From Nostoc edaphicum CCNP1411 (GTDB lineage Bacteria; Cyanobacteriota; Cyanobacteriia; Cyanobacteriales; Nostocaceae), in assembly GCF_014023275.1 (NCBI RefSeq), contig NZ_CP054698.1, positions 2,294,001 to 2,358,000 of the forward strand: 64,000 nucleotides of DNA, given 5' to 3'. Below, in pieces: positions 59,759-64,000 of this stretch. How positions within the stretch are numbered: position 1 is the stretch's first letter; each line of letters starts with the position of its first letter. The notes below the pieces were generated by a model. That model did not search any database. It saw only the letters and a program-made list of their open reading frames with translations, and was not told the origin of the DNA. A program made the position numbers and the translations under genes.

Positions 59759-60448
59759 ATGCTTGTGAATATTCTATTTGTGGAAGATGAAGCGAAAATT
59801 GCTAACTTTGTCCGGGCTGGACTAAAGGAGCAGGGATTTGTCGTAGACTACTGCGATAATGGTGATGAAGGATATCTGCGGGCATTAGATAACGAATATG
59901 ATGCGATCGTACTCGACATTATGATGCCGGGAAAGGATGGACTATCAATTTTAAAACTATTGCGGCGGCAAGGTCGGAATGCTCCGGTGATTTTGTTGAC
60001 GGCTCGGAATGAACTAGATGATCGCTTGGAAGGGCTGAATTTGGGAGCTGATGACTATATCGCTAAACCGTTTTTTGTGGAAGAATTAGCGGCTCGAATT
60101 CATGCCGTTGTGCGCCGGAGTGTTAGCGAACGCCAAAATCTGCTTTGCGTTGGCCCTATCAAACTCGATCGCATCACCAGAGAAGTTACTTGCGATCGCC
60201 AGGCGATAGAACTCACCAGTCGCGAGTTTAATCTTCTAGAATATCTCATGCGCTCTCCCGGACGTGTTTTCACCCGTACCCAAATCTTGGAACATGTTTG
60301 GGGTTACGACTTTAACCCCAATACCAACGTCGTGGATGTTTGCATCCAGCGAATTCGTAAAAAGATTGACCCCATTGATGAAGCAGTCTGGATTGAAAGC
60401 ATTCGAGGGGTTGGATACAGATTTCGCAAGGCGGATTCTAGCTCATGA
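59759..60448 (+). CDS. OmpR-family response regulator
   Basis: 229 aa. Receiver domain 4-118 with the acidic pair E9/D10, phosphoacceptor Asp53 in VLDIMMPGKDG, T in LLTARN and the Lys of YIAKPF. Winged-helix DNA-binding domain from about 130 (LTSREFNLLEYLM, NVVDVCIQRIRKKID, IRGVGYRF). It overlaps the kinase gene by 4 nt. The nearest divergent gene, an exported basic protein, is a likely target. The pair resembles metal- or envelope-stress systems of the CusRS class. Confidence 0.93.
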   Translation: MLVNILFVEDEAKIANFVRAGLKEQGFVVDYCDNGDEGYLRALDNEYDAIVLDIMMPGKDGLSILKLLRRQGRNAPVILLTARNELDDRLEGLNLGADDYIAKPFFVEELAARIHAVVRRSVSERQNLLCVGPIKLDRITREVTCDRQAIELTSREFNLLEYLMRSPGRVFTRTQILEHVWGYDFNPNTNVVDVCIQRIRKKIDPIDEAVWIESIRGVGYRFRKADSSS

Positions 60449-61920
60449 AACTCCCTTCCTTTCGACTCCGTATTGCTCTGTTGTCTGCGGCTTTGGCTGG
60501 TAGCACCTTAGTCGGATTTGGCGCAGTTTCCTGGTTTCAGATTTACAATGCCAAGATTAGCCGCCTAGATGCAGAATTATTAAATCACTTGATGCGGGCA
60601 AATCGTTCACCCAATCGCGAACGATGGCAGCTTTACGCAGACTCATTACCTTATGCCTTCGGTGGCGGAACAAATATAAAAATCCCCATCGCTTTGCTGG
60701 TGCTTGATGCAAACGGCAACATCCTTTATGAATCTAACTCCCTACCCGACTTCAAGGTGAATCGTCTGCTGGTTCAACGTCTTCAGTCAACACCTTTACC
60801 ACCACCTCCTCCTAGAGAACCACCACCTTTTCCGCCCATTACAAATCCATCCTTCGAGCCGCCACGCCTGATTCGTCCACGTCCTCCTCAATTCGTCACT
60901 GAGCAGACGGAAACAACAGCTTGGCGGATTGGAGCAACTAAATTTCCCAATGTTCAGATTGCCATTGCTGTGAGTCTGCAAGCCGTCGATCAAGAAATGG
61001 CTACCATTCGCAATATCTTTTTGGTTTCAATTCCGGGAGCGCTTCTGCTGGTTGCGGTGGGAGCATGGTTGGTTTCTGGTAGTGCTTTACGTCCCATCCA
61101 TCAATTAACGGGCGTTATTCAACAGGTGACTGTCAAAGGGTTAGATCAAAGAATTCCCATTGGGACAACTGATGTTGAATTTGTTGAACTGATTCAGGTG
61201 TTTAACCAAATGCTAGAACGTTTGGAACGCAGTTTTACCCAAGCTTCTCGCTTTAGTGGTGACGCCGCTCATGAACTGAAAACCCCACTAACTATTTTGC
61301 AAGGCGAACTAGAACGAACACTGCAACAGGTTGATCCCGGTAGTGAAGTGCAACAGCGCTTAAGTAATCTGTTGGATGAGGTGCGCCGCCTGAGTGGAAT
61401 TATGCGGAAACTCTTGCTGCTATCTCTGGCAGATGCGGGAAAAATGAGCTTGTATCTGGTTGAGGTGGATATGTCTGAGTTGCTGATGGAGATGCTAGAA
61501 GATGTGGAAATGCTAGCTCCCCACTTGACTGTGCAAACTGACTTTACTGATGGTTTGCGGGTAAAAGGCGATCGCGATCTTTTAATTCAAGTTTTGCAAA
61601 ACCTGTTCAGTAATGCTATCAAATACAATCTCGCCAACGGCTGGATCAAGATTCGCGCTCATCAAACTCCCACAACTCTCCACGTTACTATTGCCAATGC
61701 ATCCCAAGATATTCCAGTGAGCAATGCCTACGGCGCACGTGAACGTGAACGCATTTTTGACCGCTTTTATCGCGGTGATCCCTCACGTAACCGCAAGATA
61801 GAAGGAATTGGACTGGGACTGAGCCTAGCCCGTGAAATTGCCCGCGCACATGGTGGCGATCTCACCCTTGATTTAACACCTTCTGGTCAAACGGCGTTCA
61901 CTCTCACCTTACCGATGTAG
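60445..61920 (+). CDS. Sensor histidine kinase
   Basis: 491 aa. Two membrane helices (about 10-32 and 191-213) enclose a periplasmic domain of about 160 residues with a Pro-rich segment (PPPPPREPPPFPP). HAMP 213-265, then the H-box AAHELKTPLTIL with the phosphorylated His near 275, N-box NLFSNAIKYN, and G-box GIGLGLSLA. Architecture matches heavy-metal-type sensor kinases, but no Cys/His/Met metal cluster is evident in the sensor domain, so the stimulus is unknown. Co-transcribed with the regulator by ATGA overlap. Confidence 0.93.
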   Translation: MKLPSFRLRIALLSAALAGSTLVGFGAVSWFQIYNAKISRLDAELLNHLMRANRSPNRERWQLYADSLPYAFGGGTNIKIPIALLVLDANGNILYESNSLPDFKVNRLLVQRLQSTPLPPPPPREPPPFPPITNPSFEPPRLIRPRPPQFVTEQTETTAWRIGATKFPNVQIAIAVSLQAVDQEMATIRNIFLVSIPGALLLVAVGAWLVSGSALRPIHQLTGVIQQVTVKGLDQRIPIGTTDVEFVELIQVFNQMLERLERSFTQASRFSGDAAHELKTPLTILQGELERTLQQVDPGSEVQQRLSNLLDEVRRLSGIMRKLLLLSLADAGKMSLYLVEVDMSELLMEMLEDVEMLAPHLTVQTDFTDGLRVKGDRDLLIQVLQNLFSNAIKYNLANGWIKIRAHQTPTTLHVTIANASQDIPVSNAYGARERERIFDRFYRGDPSRNRKIEGIGLGLSLAREIARAHGGDLTLDLTPSGQTAFTLTLPM

Positions 61921-62991
61921 TTACATAATATTAATCGGGTCTACATCAATAGTTAAGCTCACAGACGAAGGACAAAGCGATCGCACTTCTTCCCAATCTG
62001 GTAACTTTGGTAAGGCATCGGGGTCAAATTTAATCAATATCTGCCAGCGATAACGATTAGCTACCCGTAAAATACTCGCTGGTGCTGGCCCTAATATCTC
62101 GAATTCTTCTTCTGTACTCAAGGCTGTGGCAATAATTTGCGCCGTATTTTGCACTTGAATCGGGTCGAGACTACTTAACCGCAACAAAATTAACCGCCCA
62201 TAAGGGGGATAATTGAGTGCTTGGCGTTGTTCTAACTCAGCTTCAGAGAAAGATTGATAATCGTGCGATCGCACTGCTGCAATTACCTGATGTTCTGTAG
62301 TATAAGTCTGCACAATTACCCTACCGGGATCTTCGCCTCTACCAGCACGTCCAGCGACTTGAGTCAAGGTTTGAAATGCTCGTTCACTAGCGCGATAATC
62401 TGATAAATTTAGCAATCCATCGGCGGCGACAACGCCCACAAGTGTCACCTGTGGTAAATCCAAACCTTTGGTAAGCATTTGCGTACCGACTAATAAATCC
62501 GCTTCGCCGTTGGCAAACTTGGTAAGTAGAGTCCGGTGTGAGCCTTTGTTGCGGGTGGTATCGCTATCAAAACGAATCAAGCGCAACTCTGGGAACTGTC
62601 GCGCTAATTCCTGGGTGACTCGTTGAGTACCGCTACCGAAAAATTTCAGGTAAGGGGAACTACAATCAGGGCAAAATTTAGGATGCGATCGCGCATAGTT
62701 ACAATAATGACACCGCAATAATTCCGGCGCTTTTTCTTCGGTGTGGTGATACGCCAGCGACACATCACAGTGCGGACATTCCAACACATATCCACAACTG
62801 CGGCAAGAGACAAAAGTACTGTGTCCCCGGCGATGGATGAATAAAATTCCCTGCTGTTTTTTTTCTTGCAACTCTTGCAAAGCTGTTTGCAGCGATCTAC
62901 TAAATATAGAACGATTTCCCTGCTGCAATTCTTGCCGCATATCAACTATTTCCACAGGCGGTAAAGGGCGGGAGTTGACGCGCTCAGGCAA
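61921..62991 (-). pseudogene. priA: PriA C-terminal part, out of frame with the N-terminal part
   Basis: 356-residue frame covering the end of the primosomal helicase: LPERVNSRPLPPVEIVDMRQ, the zinc-binding cysteines (CRSCGYVLECPHC, CHYC, CPDC), helicase motifs V/VI (GTQMLTKGLDLPQV, QVAGRAGRG) and the C-terminal domain. In frame upstream of the first Met one reads YLSL, which shows that the gene once continued from the 62984-64000 frame. The start at 62991 is only the first Met of the fragment, without a ribosome binding site. Restoring one frame needs a shift within the heptamer array at 63004-63066. Confidence 0.88.
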
Positions 62992-64000
62992 ACTTAAGTA
63001 ATGAGTGCTGAGTGCTGAGTGCTGAGTGCTGAGTGCTGAGTGCTGAGTGAGGAGTGAGGAGTGAGGAGTTACGAATTCTCCCCCTGCCCCCTGCCCCCTG
63101 CCCCCCTGCCTCCTGCCTCCTCACGCTTACCCAACTCTCCAAGGAAGGCGTAGCGGAACCTAACACCAAGGGGCAATTTTCTAATTCGGCTCGCCATTGG
63201 GCGACGGTGCGGGCGTGGTAGGTGGGTATGGGGGAGTCTTGTTTAAAGCTGCTGTCGTGTTCTTCATCTAAAATAATTAAACCCAAGTTGGGCAAAGGGG
63301 CGAAAACGGCGCTGCGGGTACCAATCACAACTTGGGGTTCTCCAGCAAGCATTTGTCGCCAAGTGTCGTAACGTTCACCGTCGGAGAGGGCGCTGTGATA
63401 GACGCTGACTTTATTGCCAAAACGGGCGCGAAAACGATCGGTTAGCTGGGGTGTAAGTCCGATTTCTGGGACTAAAACCAGGGCGGATTTACCTTGGTTG
63501 AGGAGAGGTGCGATCGCTTGCAAATATACTTCGGTTTTTCCTGAACCTGTCACCCCATGCAATAAAACTTGAGCAAATTCATTTAATGTCTGAATTGTTT
63601 CTAAGGCGCTAGCTTGGGCAGTAGTTAAGGATTTAGCACTATCGCCTACTAAAGCTGGCCCCTGTTCTGTTCGCAATACTTCCCGTTCTTCGATGACGAT
63701 GTAGCCTTTTTCCTCCAGCCCTTTCAGGGTAGGAGTAGTTGTTTTGCAAATCTGTAGGAATTCATTTAGCCACAACTCTCCACCACGCCGCCGCAGCACT
63801 TCCAAAATCTCTCGTTGGCGAGTGGTTAAATCTCGATCAACTGTACCTGTGAGGGTAACTGCTTTTTGCAACTTTGGTCGAGTCAGTCGTGGCGGTTCTA
63901 AGTAGCTTTCCACTAAACCAAATCGCAATAACTCCCGAATTCCCCGATAAGCAGATTTTACTTTTTGTTGGAGATAGACAAAACTATAGTCCCCCGCTGC
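62984..64000 (-). pseudogene. priA: PriA N-terminal/helicase part, frameshifted by tandem repeats, partial at window edge
   Basis: The frame enters from beyond 64000 (AAGDYSFVYLQQKVKSAYRG) and includes the winged-helix region, Walker A GVTGSGKTEVY, the DEAH-type box LDEEHDSSFKQ and LVLGSATPSLESW. Then it reads through GGCAGGG-type repeats and nine heptamers (EAGGQGAGGRGR, SALSTQHSALSTQHS) and stops at 62984-62986 (LLKFA-stop). The missing part lies in the next frame. PriA restarts collapsed forks. Loss is tolerated in some bacteria but costly. The break is at a repeat that can change copy number, so it may be reversible, or an assembly error. Confidence 0.88.
63004..63066. repeat. Heptamer array in priA: six AGTGCTG plus three AGTGAGG
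   Basis: Nine perfect 7-nt units on the plus strand. All three reading frames of the opposite strand are open through them. A GGCAGGG/GGCAGGA heptamer tract follows at about 63080-63121. Since 7 is 1 modulo 3, each unit gained or lost shifts the priA frame. Confidence 0.9.

Noticed and set aside
63004..63121. Heptamer tract considered as a CRISPR or a coding repeat domain
   Set aside because: Units are 7 nt without spacers, and the encoded peptide differs by frame; it is a short tandem repeat insertion.

Overview
The window looks like a chromosomal segment of a filamentous, Nostoc-like cyanobacterium. The pointers are abundant GCGATCGC (HIP1) octamers, heptanucleotide short tandem repeats, dispersed MITE-like elements, a cyanobacterial-type threonyl-tRNA synthetase without TGS domain, the DUF2973/DUF2605 pair and cyanobacteriochrome-type GAF domains. 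No tRNA or rRNA gene was seen.

Layout. (1) 1-1230: 5' part of a LamG-patatin fusion gene running off the left edge. (2) 1.4-2.4 kb: nested MITEs and short tandem repeats. (3) 2.4-32.0 kb, all on the minus strand: a nonribosomal peptide cassette read from 32 kb leftwards: a six-module synthetase (7263 aa), a terminating module with docking and thioesterase domains, an SbmA/YddA-type ABC exporter and an HEAGH-motif metallopeptidase-like protein. Binding-pocket codes read by eye give acyl-Asp-Thr-X-(Ahp-type)-Phe-NMe(aromatic)-Val/Ile. This is the order of Ahp-cyclodepsipeptides (cyanopeptolins), which inhibit serine proteases. The Phe module carries an embedded PRMT-like methyltransferase with an intact double-E loop. 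(4) 32-35.6 kb: promoter region, more nested MITEs, the DUF2973 and DUF2605 genes. (5) 35.6-40 kb: thrS, an exported protein and a DUF58 protein. (6) 40.1-43.1 kb: an orphan CRISPR array whose last repeat is split by a group II intron with a frameshifted RT/maturase-HNH protein. (7) 43.2-48.1 kb: 5'-nucleotidase, DUF1345, nuclease and sugar-permease genes. (8) 48.2-54.5 kb: an island bracketed by 140-bp direct repeats made of the permease/purN intergenic region. It holds four toxin-antitoxin loci (two with broken toxins), relic antitoxin starts and a 997-aa caspase-FGE membrane protein. The C-terminal C-type-lectin fold of that protein carries the codon signature of a diversity-generating retroelement (DGR) variable region. 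(9) 54.6-64 kb: purN, a membrane protein with three DXCF-type cyanobacteriochrome GAF domains and no output domain, two small exported proteins opposite a two-component system, and a priA gene frameshifted by a heptamer tandem repeat.

Four candidates for previously undescribed biology stand out: the DGR-type variable region on a caspase-FGE protein inside an inserted toxin-antitoxin island; the PRMT-type domain inside an NRPS adenylation domain; the heptamer array whose copy number sets the priA reading frame; and the group II intron sitting exactly inside a CRISPR repeat. All functional statements are from reading the sequence; no database search was run.
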